A DNA stretch of 34,257 bases. It comes from RGIG4576 sp964536025. Its GTDB lineage: Bacteria; Bacteroidota; Bacteroidia; Bacteroidales; Muribaculaceae. The notes under the pieces are model-generated. The model was given only the letters and a program-made list of their open reading frames with translations. It was not told the DNA's origin and ran no database searches. Position 1 is the stretch's first letter, and each line of letters opens with the position of its first letter. Shown here in pieces: positions 24,640 to 34,066 of the stretch. The position numbers were made by a program, and so were the translations under genes. Where the stretch lies: the NCBI GenBank assembly GCA_964536025.1, contig CAZHXA010000023.1, forward strand, positions 1 through 34,257. The letters are read 5' to 3'.

Positions 24640-27600
24640 ATGAAGAAACAGCTATTGCTACTGTTATTTTCCTTATTCGCGGTGGCTGGCTATGCTCGTG
24701 TTATTTCGGGTACTGTAATTGCTGAAAGTGACAATTTACCTGTCATTGGAGCAACTGTTATGGTGCAAGGTACACAACGCGGTGTAGCTACTGACTTCGA
24801 TGGAAAATTCTCGATTGAGGTTAAGGATGGTGATGTCCTTAACGTTACTTATGTGGGAATGATTCCACAAACAGTGAAAATTGGTAATCAACAATCGCTA
24901 AACATTGTGTTGAAAGAGAACTCTCAAGTCCTTGGCGAGGTTGTTGTTACTGCGATGGGTCAAACTCAAGAAAAGAAAAAATTGAACTTCGCTGTTCAAT
25001 CTCTTGATTCCGACCAATTGACTGCCGGTGTTTCAACCAACTTGGCAAGTACTTTGCAAGGTAAGGTTTCCGGTCTTCAAATTCAGGGTACAGGAGGTTC
25101 TCCTAACTCTTCTCAAACAATTCAAATTCGTGCTATTTCGTCAATCAACACTTCACAAAACAACGAACCGTTGATTATCGTTGATGGTGTTCCTGTGCGT
25201 GGTGGTGGTTCTTCTTTGAGCGACATCAACCCTAACGATATTCAGCACATGTCAGTGCTTAAGGGTGCTGCTGCTTCGGCTCTTTATGGTCAAGAAGCTG
25301 CCAACGGTGTTATCATGATTGTTACTAAGAGTGGTTCCGATGGTAAATTGCAAGTTAATGCCAATGCTACTTTTGAAGTGTCTCAAGCTGCTCGTGTTCC
25401 TGAAATCCAAAGCCGTTACACTCCTGGTTCTAAAGGTTTCTATGTATTGAACTCAGGTAGTGGTGGTTGGGGACCTCTTTTGTCTTCTAAAGACAAGGTT
25501 TACGACAACGTAGGCGATTTCTTGGGAACTGGTTTCTTGCAAAAATATGATATTTCAATGACCGGTGGTACTGAAAAAGCTAATGCTTATGCATCTGTTG
25601 CTTATTCTCAAAACGATGGTGTTGTGCCTGAAGATTATAAGAATCAGTTCAACGTGTTCTTGAAAACTCAATTCAACCCTTCTGAAAAGATTAAAATCCA
25701 ACTTACTTCAAGCTTCAAGGAAAGTAAGGCTCGTGGATTCGGTAATGCTATGTCAACAGTTTACAACTGGGGTATAAACAAGAATATGGCTGATTATCAA
25801 ACTCTTGAAGGTTATCCTAACTGGAGCAGCCGTTACGATGATTGGAGTCAAGTTTTACCTGAAGATCGTATCTCAGCAACTGTTTCTCCTTATTTCGGAC
25901 GCTATAACGACAAGAGCGAAACAACAAGCACTCGTATCATGTTGAATGGTCAAATCTCTTACGAACCTATCAAGAATTTGGTATTCACCGGTAAGATTAG
26001 CTACGATAAGGGCTATTCTATGTATGATTCTGCTACTGTTCCTCGTTTCCGTGAAAGCGATTTCGAAAATCCTAAAGCTGATTATCTTGCTGACTATGCT
26101 TATAAATTTGGTGCTTATACATTCCAACCATCACGTAGCGAACGTTTCAATGCTCAATTCCTTGCAACTTACCAACGTGACCTTGTTAAAGATTTGAACA
26201 TGAACGTTTTGTTTGGTATCGATTGGTCTGAATACAACTCTCTAAGCTCTCAATTGGCTGGTCAACGCTTCTTGCTTGAAGGCGATTTCTATAGCTTTGC
26301 TAATATCGACCCAACTACATTCACCAACTCTTCTTCTTCTGACTATTACATGTACTTAACTCACTCTAAGTGGAATAAGTTCGGTTATTTCGGTGAATTG
26401 CGTTTCGACTATCGTGGTATTGCACAAGTTTCTGTAACAGGACGTCTTGACGGTTCTTCTACTTTGAAACAAGTTGATTGTACTTACTTCTACCCATCAA
26501 TCACCGGAGGTTTCATGTTCTCTGAAGCATTCGGTCTTGCTAACGACTGGTTCTCTTACGGTAAAGTACGTGGTAACTGGGCTAAGGTAGGTAAGAGCTG
26601 TACTTCTTATAAATTCTCTGACACATTTAAGAACTGGTCTACTTTCCCTGACGGTGGATGGGGTAACGACCCTACAATCGGTAAGGCTTTGAACTTGGAA
26701 CCTGAAATGTGTTCTTCTTGGGAAATCGGTGCCGATTTGCGTTTCTTCAAGAACCGCACTCGCTTGGATCTTGCTTATTATTCAACTACTGTTGATAACC
26801 AAATCGTTACTGTACGTGTTTCTCCTGCTGCAGGTATGATTCTTCAAACTCGTAACGAAGGTTGTGTTGAAAACTATGGTATTGAAGCAACTCTTTCTCA
26901 AGATATCTTCAAAACTAAGGATTTCGACTGGACTGCAACAGCTAACTTCTCTTTGAATAGAGGTAAAGTTAAATCATTGCCTGACCAAATCCAACAAATC
27001 GACGGTACTAACTACGGTGGTATCTATCCTACTGCTTTCTTAGGTGGTTCTACTACAGGTATCACAGGTAAGGACTACGTTCGCGACCCTCATGGTAATG
27101 TCGTTTGTGATGAAAACGGTTATCCTTTGGTTCAAACTGCTAAACAACTTTATATCGGTAACCGTGAACCTGACTTCTTGTTAGGTCTTGGTTCTAACTT
27201 CCGTTACAAAGATTTGACAGTAAGCTTCTTGTTCGACGGTCGTTGTGGTGGTGATGTTGTTAACCTTACAGGCTCAAGCTTGATTTCTAACGGTCAACAC
27301 CATCTATATGACAAGTATCGTAACCGTGAAATCATCTTCAAGGGTGTTGTTGCAAGTGGTGTAGATGCTAATGGTAATACCATCTATACTCCTAATAAAA
27401 CTCCTATCATCCTTGACCAAACTTTCATTGGTACTTATTTCACTCCGGTTTCTTCTAACTTTATTGAAGATGGTTCTTACATTCGTTTGAGCTATGTAAC
27501 AGTGGGATATGACCTTAAGAACCTTCTTGCAAAGAACTGTCCTGTTAAGGGGTTGAATGTTTCTTTGACTGGTCGTAACTTGTTCTTGTTGACTAAGTAT

Positions 27601-27723
27601 TCAGGTTCCGATCCTCAAGTTCAAGAAAGTGGTAGTGCTTATGGTTCTGGTTCAGGTGGTTTCGACCGTTACGGAGTTCCTAATACTCGTAGCTTTAATC
27701 TTTCAGTAAAAGCAACATTCTAA
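24640..27723 (+). CDS. SusC/RagA-family TonB-dependent outer-membrane transporter
   Basis: The start at 24640 opens directly into a signal peptide (MKKQLLLLLFSLFAVAGYA); a longer in-frame start at 24589 would add 17 polar residues before it. The 1027-residue protein has the N-terminal carboxypeptidase-regulatory-like domain (about 20-95; ISGTVIAE...GATVMVQGTQRGVATDFDG), a TonB-box-like EVVVTAMG (about 100-107), a plug (about 115-230; VSGLQIQGTGG, EPLIIVDGVPVRGGG, VLKGAAASALYG) and a large barrel ending in KATF. With the SusD homologue 14 bases downstream it forms the import complex for an oligosaccharide or peptide. The codons favour C-ending forms (AAC, TTC, GAC), unlike nearby genes, which suggests high expression. 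Confidence 0.95.
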   Translation: MKKQLLLLLFSLFAVAGYARVISGTVIAESDNLPVIGATVMVQGTQRGVATDFDGKFSIEVKDGDVLNVTYVGMIPQTVKIGNQQSLNIVLKENSQVLGEVVVTAMGQTQEKKKLNFAVQSLDSDQLTAGVSTNLASTLQGKVSGLQIQGTGGSPNSSQTIQIRAISSINTSQNNEPLIIVDGVPVRGGGSSLSDINPNDIQHMSVLKGAAASALYGQEAANGVIMIVTKSGSDGKLQVNANATFEVSQAARVPEIQSRYTPGSKGFYVLNSGSGGWGPLLSSKDKVYDNVGDFLGTGFLQKYDISMTGGTEKANAYASVAYSQNDGVVPEDYKNQFNVFLKTQFNPSEKIKIQLTSSFKESKARGFGNAMSTVYNWGINKNMADYQTLEGYPNWSSRYDDWSQVLPEDRISATVSPYFGRYNDKSETTSTRIMLNGQISYEPIKNLVFTGKISYDKGYSMYDSATVPRFRESDFENPKADYLADYAYKFGAYTFQPSRSERFNAQFLATYQRDLVKDLNMNVLFGIDWSEYNSLSSQLAGQRFLLEGDFYSFANIDPTTFTNSSSSDYYMYLTHSKWNKFGYFGELRFDYRGIAQVSVTGRLDGSSTLKQVDCTYFYPSITGGFMFSEAFGLANDWFSYGKVRGNWAKVGKSCTSYKFSDTFKNWSTFPDGGWGNDPTIGKALNLEPEMCSSWEIGADLRFFKNRTRLDLAYYSTTVDNQIVTVRVSPAAGMILQTRNEGCVENYGIEATLSQDIFKTKDFDWTATANFSLNRGKVKSLPDQIQQIDGTNYGGIYPTAFLGGSTTGITGKDYVRDPHGNVVCDENGYPLVQTAKQLYIGNREPDFLLGLGSNFRYKDLTVSFLFDGRCGGDVVNLTGSSLISNGQHHLYDKYRNREIIFKGVVASGVDANGNTIYTPNKTPIILDQTFIGTYFTPVSSNFIEDGSYIRLSYVTVGYDLKNLLAKNCPVKGLNVSLTGRNLFLLTKYSGSDPQVQESGSAYGSGSGGFDRYGVPNTRSFNLSVKATF

Positions 27724-27737
27724 AATGAAATAAAATT

Positions 27738-29630
27738 ATGAATAAGCTAAAATATATTTTATCAACTTTATTGATCGGTCTTGGTGCTACAAGCTGTACC
27801 GACATGCTTGACGATAATATCAATCCTGATAAGTCTCATGCCATCACCGTTGACACCGGTCTGCCTGTTGTAGTGTTCTATGCACAACAAGCTACCTACG
27901 ACCATGCCGAGTATTATGCTTACTTGTCACAATGTCTTACTACAGGTGGTAAATCTTCTATCGGTAGTTATTCTTATAAGTGTGAATGGGAATTCTTGAC
28001 CATGAACCGTCACCCGCAATGGCGTCGTCACTTCTATGACATAGGTTCTAATGTTAATAACCTTATTGCAAATGCTGAGGCTGTTAATTCTCCTAACTAC
28101 ACTTTGATTGCTCGCACTGTGCGTTTGCTTTCTACTCAATTGGCTGTAGATATGTTTGGTGAAATGCCGTTGACTAATGCTTACAAGTCAAATACTCCTA
28201 CTTATGATACTCAAGAACAAATCTATGCTTGGTTGTTTGATGAATGTGAGTCTTTGTTGAGTGATTTTGAAAATCCGGCAATTACCGAAAATCCTTCAAA
28301 TTATAAAATCGATGCAGTTCAAGATCGTCTTTATGCAGGTGATTTGAACAAGTGGAAAGGTCTTGTTTATGCTATAAAAGCTCGTCTTCTATTGCGTAAT
28401 ATTCCTAATATCGACACTTCTGATGCTAAATGTCAAGAAATCATTGATGCTGCCGATGCTGCTATTAATCAATGGCGTAGTGGAGACCTTCTTTATGGTG
28501 ATTGGTTTGGTAACGAACCACGTTACAAATTCGACGGCGGTACTAACGAGCAAAACTGCGTTTGGTCTTCAGCTCAACCTATCATCAACTCTTGGGAATC
28601 TCGTAAGAACTTGTTGGATAGTGCAATTCCTTCAAAATTCTTTGTAGTTGATTGCCTTGGTTTGTTAGGTCATGGTACTTCTAACGAAGGTTTGTATAGT
28701 CCTGAAGCAAATAGTACTAAAAACAGCTATGAAGGTTATGCAAATGACCCGCGCCTTCCATTGTTGATGATTCCTCGCACAGGACCTGCTGAAGATAAAG
28801 CTGCAAAAGTTCGTTATCTTGAAAACAACATCGGTATGGGTACTACTTACAAAGTGGATTACTATCCTAACTTGTATATGGGTGCTTATGCAGGTTCTAT
28901 CTCAGGTTACAACCCTATCTTTACAATGGAAGAACTTTACTTCATTAAGGCTGAAGCTCTATATTGGAAGGGTGATAAGGTAAGAGCTTGTGAATTGGCT
29001 CAAGAAGCTACAAAAAACAATATCCAAAGACATTTGGACTTCTTCCAAGCTAATTATGCAACTGCAGATAAAAAGAATCCCGGACAAGCTGACAATAATA
29101 AGCCGGGTGTTACCGATGCAGAAAGATGGGATGCACAAGTTAAAGCTTTCTTATATAACGAAGAGTACTATACTATTGACAGAAGAGGTAATAAAATTGT
29201 GTATGCTCGTCCTGTTTCTGAACGCGGTAACGAAATTTGGTACTTCGAGCCGGAAGGATTCAACTTGGAACGTTTGATGACTCAAAAGTATATCGCAATG
29301 TATATGCAACCTGAGCAATTCACCGATATGCGTCGTTATCACTTCAGTAATAAACGTAACAATTACGGTATAGGAACTGCCAATGAAATCGTTTATCCTG
29401 ACTTGCGTCGTCCTTACAATTTGTATTCAGCTTATTGGATTGACGGATTGACCGATGCAGAAAAGGAAAATCTTTGGGTACAACGTATTCCTCAAGACCC
29501 TGATACCGAAGGTAAATACAACCGTGCCGAATTGGAACGTTTGGGTGCTTACAATAACTATAAATGGATTCAAAAGCCTTTGATTTGGGCTCAAGATGCC
29601 GGAGTTTGCACTTCTTTAACCGGTAAATAA
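27738..29630 (+). CDS. SusD/RagB-family nutrient-binding lipoprotein
   Basis: The 630-residue lipoprotein has lipobox LGATSC (Cys20). It is rich in helices of the TPR-like SusD fold (YYAYLSQCL, LIARTVRLLSTQLAVDMFGEMPLTNAY, QEQIYAWLFDECESLLSDFE, FTMEELYFIKAEALYWKGD) and ends with the typical KRNNYG/YPDLRRPYN region. It is longer than most SusD proteins (about 500-550). It forms the lid of the SusC pore and binds the substrate at the cell surface. The substrate cannot be read from the sequence. Confidence 0.92.
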   Translation: MNKLKYILSTLLIGLGATSCTDMLDDNINPDKSHAITVDTGLPVVVFYAQQATYDHAEYYAYLSQCLTTGGKSSIGSYSYKCEWEFLTMNRHPQWRRHFYDIGSNVNNLIANAEAVNSPNYTLIARTVRLLSTQLAVDMFGEMPLTNAYKSNTPTYDTQEQIYAWLFDECESLLSDFENPAITENPSNYKIDAVQDRLYAGDLNKWKGLVYAIKARLLLRNIPNIDTSDAKCQEIIDAADAAINQWRSGDLLYGDWFGNEPRYKFDGGTNEQNCVWSSAQPIINSWESRKNLLDSAIPSKFFVVDCLGLLGHGTSNEGLYSPEANSTKNSYEGYANDPRLPLLMIPRTGPAEDKAAKVRYLENNIGMGTTYKVDYYPNLYMGAYAGSISGYNPIFTMEELYFIKAEALYWKGDKVRACELAQEATKNNIQRHLDFFQANYATADKKNPGQADNNKPGVTDAERWDAQVKAFLYNEEYYTIDRRGNKIVYARPVSERGNEIWYFEPEGFNLERLMTQKYIAMYMQPEQFTDMRRYHFSNKRNNYGIGTANEIVYPDLRRPYNLYSAYWIDGLTDAEKENLWVQRIPQDPDTEGKYNRAELERLGAYNNYKWIQKPLIWAQDAGVCTSLTGK

Positions 29631-29667
29631 TTGAGATTAGTGAAATCATAAATTTAGAAAAAAGTAT

Positions 29668-30756
29668 ATGAAACTATATAATAAAATAGGACTTGTTGCA
29701 ACCGGAGCTTTTTTGATGGCTTCTTGTGCAGTAAACGACCCTTTTGCCGATAATATGGAGCTTGGACAAGTGCTTCCCACTGTTTCTTGGGAACTTTCAA
29801 GTTCTGTATGTAAAGCCGGTAATGAAGCAGGTTTCTTAGGCAAGTATTATACTACGGCTCCGGGCGTGACTATCGAACGTTCTGAAGTTTGGGGTATGAT
29901 TACACGCAGCGAGAGTGCTTCGGCTGTTCAAAAATTGATTACTTCTCCGGCTTATTCACAAACTGTAAATGCCGTTGATACCGTTCGCGGTTTCCACTTG
30001 TTGGCTACTTTCCCTCACAGCATGGCTGTATTGGACACCATTAAGGGTACCGAGTATCAATTAAATGCTTCTTTCCCTACTTCTCGCACTTTAAGCCCTG
30101 TCACTTGGGCAAGTCCTGCCGATTGGGATCAAGCTAAATTTGATATGTACTATCCTGAAACTTTCCAAGCTGAATTTAAGGAAAAAATGGTAAATTATTT
30201 GACCAAAGACAGTACTTATTTCTCAGGTTTGCGTGAAGTTTATTTGAAGTATGCGTTTACTGAACAACAATTCAATGAAGTAAATGCTAAATATCCTGAT
30301 CTTACTCCGCTTCCTTGGACCGACTCCGAAGAAGAAGGACATACTAAGGGTGATTTGTGGTTTGGTGCTAAGACCGACGTTGTGGACCATTATTATTACA
30401 CAACAGTTGAAAACGGTGTTACCATTGAGCATGAAGTTGCTACTAAAGAAGAAGCTGTTGCTCAAGGTATAGCCGAAGACAGAATCTTCGATGTCTACAA
30501 AGCTCCTCACTGGGTATTCTGCCGTTATTCTGACGACGTGGGTGCTGCTATAACAAGTATTCGTGCTGAGTACATGCCTTTGTGGAAAGAACTTGTTGAA
30601 TTGATTCCGTTTGAAGCTTGGATTTACAATAGTTCCGATCAGAGCTATGCTGTTGAATTCACTCGTTCTTATACCATTATTCCGCAATTTAAAGTTGTTG
30701 ACAGCAATGGTAAAGTTGGTATGGATACCGAAGCTAAGACAATTGATCTAAACTAA
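29668..30756 (+). CDS. Hypothetical surface lipoprotein of the SusCD operon
   Basis: The 362-residue lipoprotein has lipobox LMASC (Cys20). No family is recognised. The mature part is mixed alpha/beta, rich in Trp and Tyr (VTWASPADWDQAKFDMYYPE, APHWVFCRYSDD, FEAWIYNSS), with a central acidic stretch (PWTDSEEEGHTKGD). It lies 37 bases after SusD and 16 bases before the PKD lipoprotein, so it belongs to the operon. Its position matches the SusE/SusF-type accessory binding proteins of other loci, but it lacks evident starch-binding CBM features. A substrate-binding role is inference from position. Confidence 0.8.
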   Translation: MKLYNKIGLVATGAFLMASCAVNDPFADNMELGQVLPTVSWELSSSVCKAGNEAGFLGKYYTTAPGVTIERSEVWGMITRSESASAVQKLITSPAYSQTVNAVDTVRGFHLLATFPHSMAVLDTIKGTEYQLNASFPTSRTLSPVTWASPADWDQAKFDMYYPETFQAEFKEKMVNYLTKDSTYFSGLREVYLKYAFTEQQFNEVNAKYPDLTPLPWTDSEEEGHTKGDLWFGAKTDVVDHYYYTTVENGVTIEHEVATKEEAVAQGIAEDRIFDVYKAPHWVFCRYSDDVGAAITSIRAEYMPLWKELVELIPFEAWIYNSSDQSYAVEFTRSYTIIPQFKVVDSNGKVGMDTEAKTIDLN

Positions 30757-30772
30757 TTAAAGTGTAAGGAAT

Positions 30773-32479
30773 ATGAAGAAAATTAAAAATATTTTAGCTT
30801 TGATGTTGGTCGTTTTTGCGGTTTCTTCTTGTGTGGAAAAAGAACCCGATTATAAAAACCTGCCAACTAAAGATGTTGATTTCACTTTCTGTGTTGAAGG
30901 TAATGAATATCAACGTGACTTCTATTATGTATCAACATTCCAATTTACCAATACTTCGGCTAAATCGGGTGCGGTATCTTGGGATTTTGATGGCGACGGC
31001 GAAATTGACTCTACCGATCCTAATCCTACTCACAAATTTGATAAATCTGGTGAGTATAAAGTTACTTTGTATGTTGATGGTGTGGGTTCTCGCACTTATC
31101 CTATTCTTGTAATGGACATCGTTCCTGTGTTGAGCGTTGAAAGTCAAAGCGATTCTATTGTAATTATTAACGATGTTACTGTGGATTTGGGTATCGAATT
31201 GCCTAACCCTGATAACTTGAAATGTAAATACTTGTGGAGGTTCCCTGAAGGTACAACTCTTGCTGATGGTACTGAAATTGCCGAGTTTGAAGGATATTCT
31301 CACGAAGATGGTTCTATCGACAACCCGGGTACTTTGAAGTTTAAGAATGTGGGTTCTCAAAAAATCGAAGTTCAAACTTACTTCGATGTTGATGGTGAAA
31401 ATCGCCGTTTGGACGACTCTTACTTGAATGTTCAAGTGGGATACACCGAAGCTGTTCCTACATTGTATTATGCTTCTTATGGTGGTAATATCAAGGCTTA
31501 TAAGATGATTCCTGAAGGTACTCTTCCTGAAGGTACAAAGAACCTTCCTTTCGATATGGGTGTATCAAGCGGTGTAACTCCACAATGCTTGGTGTTTGCC
31601 ACTGTTGATAATCAAGATTACATCTATATCTTGGATAGCGGTAAAAATTTCTGCTTCCAAAATGATGACGACGGTGTGCTTGGCGATGGTAAAATCACTG
31701 TGATGAGTGCTGATGGTACTTATGCAAATACTGTTATTACCAATGTGGGCGGACATGCTTTCAGCGACCCGTTCCATGGTTGTGTAAGCGGTGATAAATT
31801 GCTTTATACCGACCGTAATACCGGTGTCAGCTCTATTTCTTTGACTACAAGAGGTGCAGTAGAAAAACGTGTTAACTCAAATACAACCGATAACTGGTTG
31901 TTTGTAAACCAATCTTTGGGTTACTATGGAAAAGGTATTGCTTATGGTGCCGTTTCTACTGCTATCGCTGTTGATAAAACAGGCGTTTACTGGTGGCCTA
32001 AGTGCTACAACGCAACAGGTATCTATCGTTTCAAATCAAGCGATATAGGTGTAACCGATGTGAAACCTACTGAAATATTGTTGGATGGTGCAACAATGAA
32101 GGCTTTTGCTCTTGATGAAACTCACGGCAAAATGTATTGCTGGTTGACTTCGGGTGCTGTAGGTGTAGGTTTTGCTCAATATAACATGCCTGCTTATGAA
32201 GAAGGCTTGGCAGTAACTGCACACTCTAAATACATTAAGATGAATGCCGCAACTACTGCAGGTACAGCTTCTTCTTATGAAGCTTTGTATGTGTCTCAAT
32301 TTGCTGTTGACCAAACTACAGGTAATGTTTACTTTGGTTTCAATGCCGAAGACGGTGAAACAACTACTACAGGTGTTAAATACTTCGATTACTCTACTTC
32401 TACTATTAAGAGTATGGAAGGTAATACCGATAAAGCATTTGGTATCTGTATTAATCCTAATAAGACTAAATTGTTCTGA
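30773..32479 (+). CDS. PKD-domain lipoprotein with C-terminal propeller-like region
   Basis: The 568-residue lipoprotein has lipobox AVSSC (Cys20). A PKD domain lies at about residues 36-115 (STFQFTNTSAKSGAVSWDFD, then GDGEID, PTHKFDKSGEYKVTLYV). A second Ig/PKD-like region follows to about 222. The remaining 340 residues contain recurring strand motifs (NQDYIYILDSG, TGVYWWPKCYN, THGKMYCWLT, TGNVYFGFNAE), as in NHL/SMP-30-type beta-propellers. It is the last gene of the operon, with a strong terminator 32 bases after the stop. It probably binds substrate or partner proteins at the surface. The PKD call is firm; the propeller is likely. Confidence 0.85.
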   Translation: MKKIKNILALMLVVFAVSSCVEKEPDYKNLPTKDVDFTFCVEGNEYQRDFYYVSTFQFTNTSAKSGAVSWDFDGDGEIDSTDPNPTHKFDKSGEYKVTLYVDGVGSRTYPILVMDIVPVLSVESQSDSIVIINDVTVDLGIELPNPDNLKCKYLWRFPEGTTLADGTEIAEFEGYSHEDGSIDNPGTLKFKNVGSQKIEVQTYFDVDGENRRLDDSYLNVQVGYTEAVPTLYYASYGGNIKAYKMIPEGTLPEGTKNLPFDMGVSSGVTPQCLVFATVDNQDYIYILDSGKNFCFQNDDDGVLGDGKITVMSADGTYANTVITNVGGHAFSDPFHGCVSGDKLLYTDRNTGVSSISLTTRGAVEKRVNSNTTDNWLFVNQSLGYYGKGIAYGAVSTAIAVDKTGVYWWPKCYNATGIYRFKSSDIGVTDVKPTEILLDGATMKAFALDETHGKMYCWLTSGAVGVGFAQYNMPAYEEGLAVTAHSKYIKMNAATTAGTASSYEALYVSQFAVDQTTGNVYFGFNAEDGETTTTGVKYFDYSTSTIKSMEGNTDKAFGICINPNKTKLF

Positions 32480-32510
32480 TAAAAGTAGAATAATAAAGTA
32501 TTATAGTAAA

Positions 32511-32554
32511 GAAATGAGGCGAACCATTGTGGGTTACGCCTCATTTCTTTTTTT
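32511..32554 (+). terminator. Terminator of the SusCD operon
   Basis: An 11-bp outer stem (32511-32521 with 32537-32547) continues as a 4-bp inner stem (AACC/GGTT, one bulged base) and is followed by seven T. Confidence 0.9.
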
Positions 32555-32608
32555 GATTGGCTACGATATATCAATTAAAATTGTATGTTTAAAAAATAAT
32601 GAAAAAAC

Positions 32609-32639
32609 TTGTGTGTTATAAAAAAAATGCTTTAATTTG
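32609..32639 (+). promoter_or_regulatory. Candidate promoter of the secreted propeller-like gene
   Basis: TTG at 32609-32611 and TTAATTTG at 32632-32639 are spaced 20 bases. The -7 element deviates from TAnnTTTG at its second base. It would give a leader of about 75 nucleotides. Confidence 0.4.
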
Positions 32640-32720
32640 CCGATGTAATTTTCATGTAGTGTGGTGTATGCCATGTTACATAAACTAAAAACTATTTTTT
32701 TAACTAAAACATTATTAATT

Positions 32721-33896
32721 ATGAAGAAATTTTTACTTTTAGGTGCTGCTGCAGTGCTTGCTTGCTCTGCTAATGCTCAATCACTTAAAGAAATCACTAA
32801 ATTTGACACTCAAGTAGCTGAATGGGCTGCTAACGTTCGTAATGCTGAAATCGTAGGTGATAAACTTGCAGTTGCTAACATGTCCACAAATTGTGTAGAA
32901 CTTTACGACATGAAAGGTAACTTGCAGAAATCTTACGATATTTTGGATTTTAATACAACAAATGAAATCGGTATACATGGCGAAGATTCTCTGGGTAATC
33001 CTACTTTTAATGCTTATAAAATAGGTCGTGCTATTGCTGTTGATGCTGCAGGTAACATCGTTGTAAACCTTAATTTCCCTAATGCAGCATCTGCTAACGA
33101 ATTTGTTGTTATAGACCCTGAAGGCGCTATGACTCATGTTTCATGTGAAGTTCCTTCTCCTGCTACTGCTACTCGTGCTGACTTTATTTCAGCTGCAGGT
33201 GATGTGCTTACAAACGGTTTTATCGCTGTAGCTCCTACTACACAAGCAAATGTTATCGTTTATAATATTTTTGAAGGAGAGCAAGATAAGGACTATTCAT
33301 ATTTGGTAACTTCTCCTGTTGCTCTTACAAATGAAACTAAAATTGCGTTCCCTGATAAGACTGTAGAAGATGATGCAGATAAAGCACCTGAATTCTATGT
33401 TTACCACCGTGGATATGCTAATAAGAAATTACTTCGTACAAATGATACTAAAAATGAGTTAGTAGATGTTGAAAATGTAGGTAATGGTGGTGCTGGTTCA
33501 ACTGGTCTTGCTGCATTTACAATTGATGGCGTAAAATATGCAGTTCTTCCTGCTCCTAATGCAGCTGGTAGTCGTACTACTGCTTTGGCTATTTATGATG
33601 TAGAAAAAGGTGAGAAAGTTGCCGGAACTGAAGGTCCTCTTCAAGTTGACAAATATGCTGAAGACTTCTCTGCAGTTGTAAACGCTAATGGAACTGCTTA
33701 TATTTCTCAATTGGTACAAGGTACTTGTCTTGTAGTTTATGAATTTACTCCTGCTGGTTCTTCAGCTATCGAAGAAATCGCTGCTGACAACGCTCCTGTT
33801 GAATACTACAACTTGCAAGGTGTAAAGGTTGCTAACCCTGAAAACGGTGTATTCGTTAAGAAGCAAGGTGCTAAAGCTGTTAAAGTTGTTCTTTAA
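32721..33896 (+). CDS. Secreted propeller-like protein with sorting-signal-like C-terminal tail
   Basis: The start at 32721 leads straight into a signal peptide (MKKFLLLGAAAVLACSANAQ, cleavage after NAQ); an in-frame ATG at 32661 would add 20 residues ahead of it. The 391-residue protein has recurrent strand units (NAEIVGDKLAVANMS, CVELYDMKGNLQKSY, RAIAVDAAGNIVVNLNF, TTALAIYDVEKGEKV) suggesting a six- or seven-bladed propeller. The last 40 residues (IEEIAADNAPVEYYNLQG, VKVANPENGVFVKKQG, KAVKVVL) resemble the type-A C-terminal sorting domain of the type IX system, seen widely in Prevotella and Muribaculaceae secreted proteins. It may function with the SusCD operon upstream, but is transcribed separately. 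Confidence 0.82.
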   Translation: MKKFLLLGAAAVLACSANAQSLKEITKFDTQVAEWAANVRNAEIVGDKLAVANMSTNCVELYDMKGNLQKSYDILDFNTTNEIGIHGEDSLGNPTFNAYKIGRAIAVDAAGNIVVNLNFPNAASANEFVVIDPEGAMTHVSCEVPSPATATRADFISAAGDVLTNGFIAVAPTTQANVIVYNIFEGEQDKDYSYLVTSPVALTNETKIAFPDKTVEDDADKAPEFYVYHRGYANKKLLRTNDTKNELVDVENVGNGGAGSTGLAAFTIDGVKYAVLPAPNAAGSRTTALAIYDVEKGEKVAGTEGPLQVDKYAEDFSAVVNANGTAYISQLVQGTCLVVYEFTPAGSSAIEEIAADNAPVEYYNLQGVKVANPENGVFVKKQGAKAVKVVL

Positions 33897-33920
33897 TAGT
33901 TAGCAACAATATAAAAAACG

Positions 33921-33947
33921 CAAAAGCCCGGTTTCGCCGGGCTTTTG
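33921..33947 (+). terminator. Terminator of the secreted propeller-like gene
   Basis: A perfect 11-bp stem CAAAAGCCCGG/CCGGGCTTTTG with loop TTTCG is followed by TTGTTTC. It lies 24 bases after the stop codon. Confidence 0.85.
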
Positions 33948-33985
33948 TTGTTTCTTACCTTCATAACTTTGCTTCATGTTTTTAT

Positions 33986-34033
33986 GGGTCAGTAGTTATT
34001 TATTTCCACACTAAATAACTACTGAACCGTTTT
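33986..34033 (+). repeat. Long inverted repeat, possible second terminator or repeat-element arm
   Basis: Arms 33986-34002 and 34012-34028 pair over 17 positions with one mismatch, followed by GTTTTT. It could be a back-up terminator, but no gene ends nearby that lacks one. It may belong to a dispersed hairpin element with the next two hairpins. Confidence 0.55.
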
Positions 34034-34066
34034 TATGACTCCGATTTAACCTTCCGGTTTTCAGCT

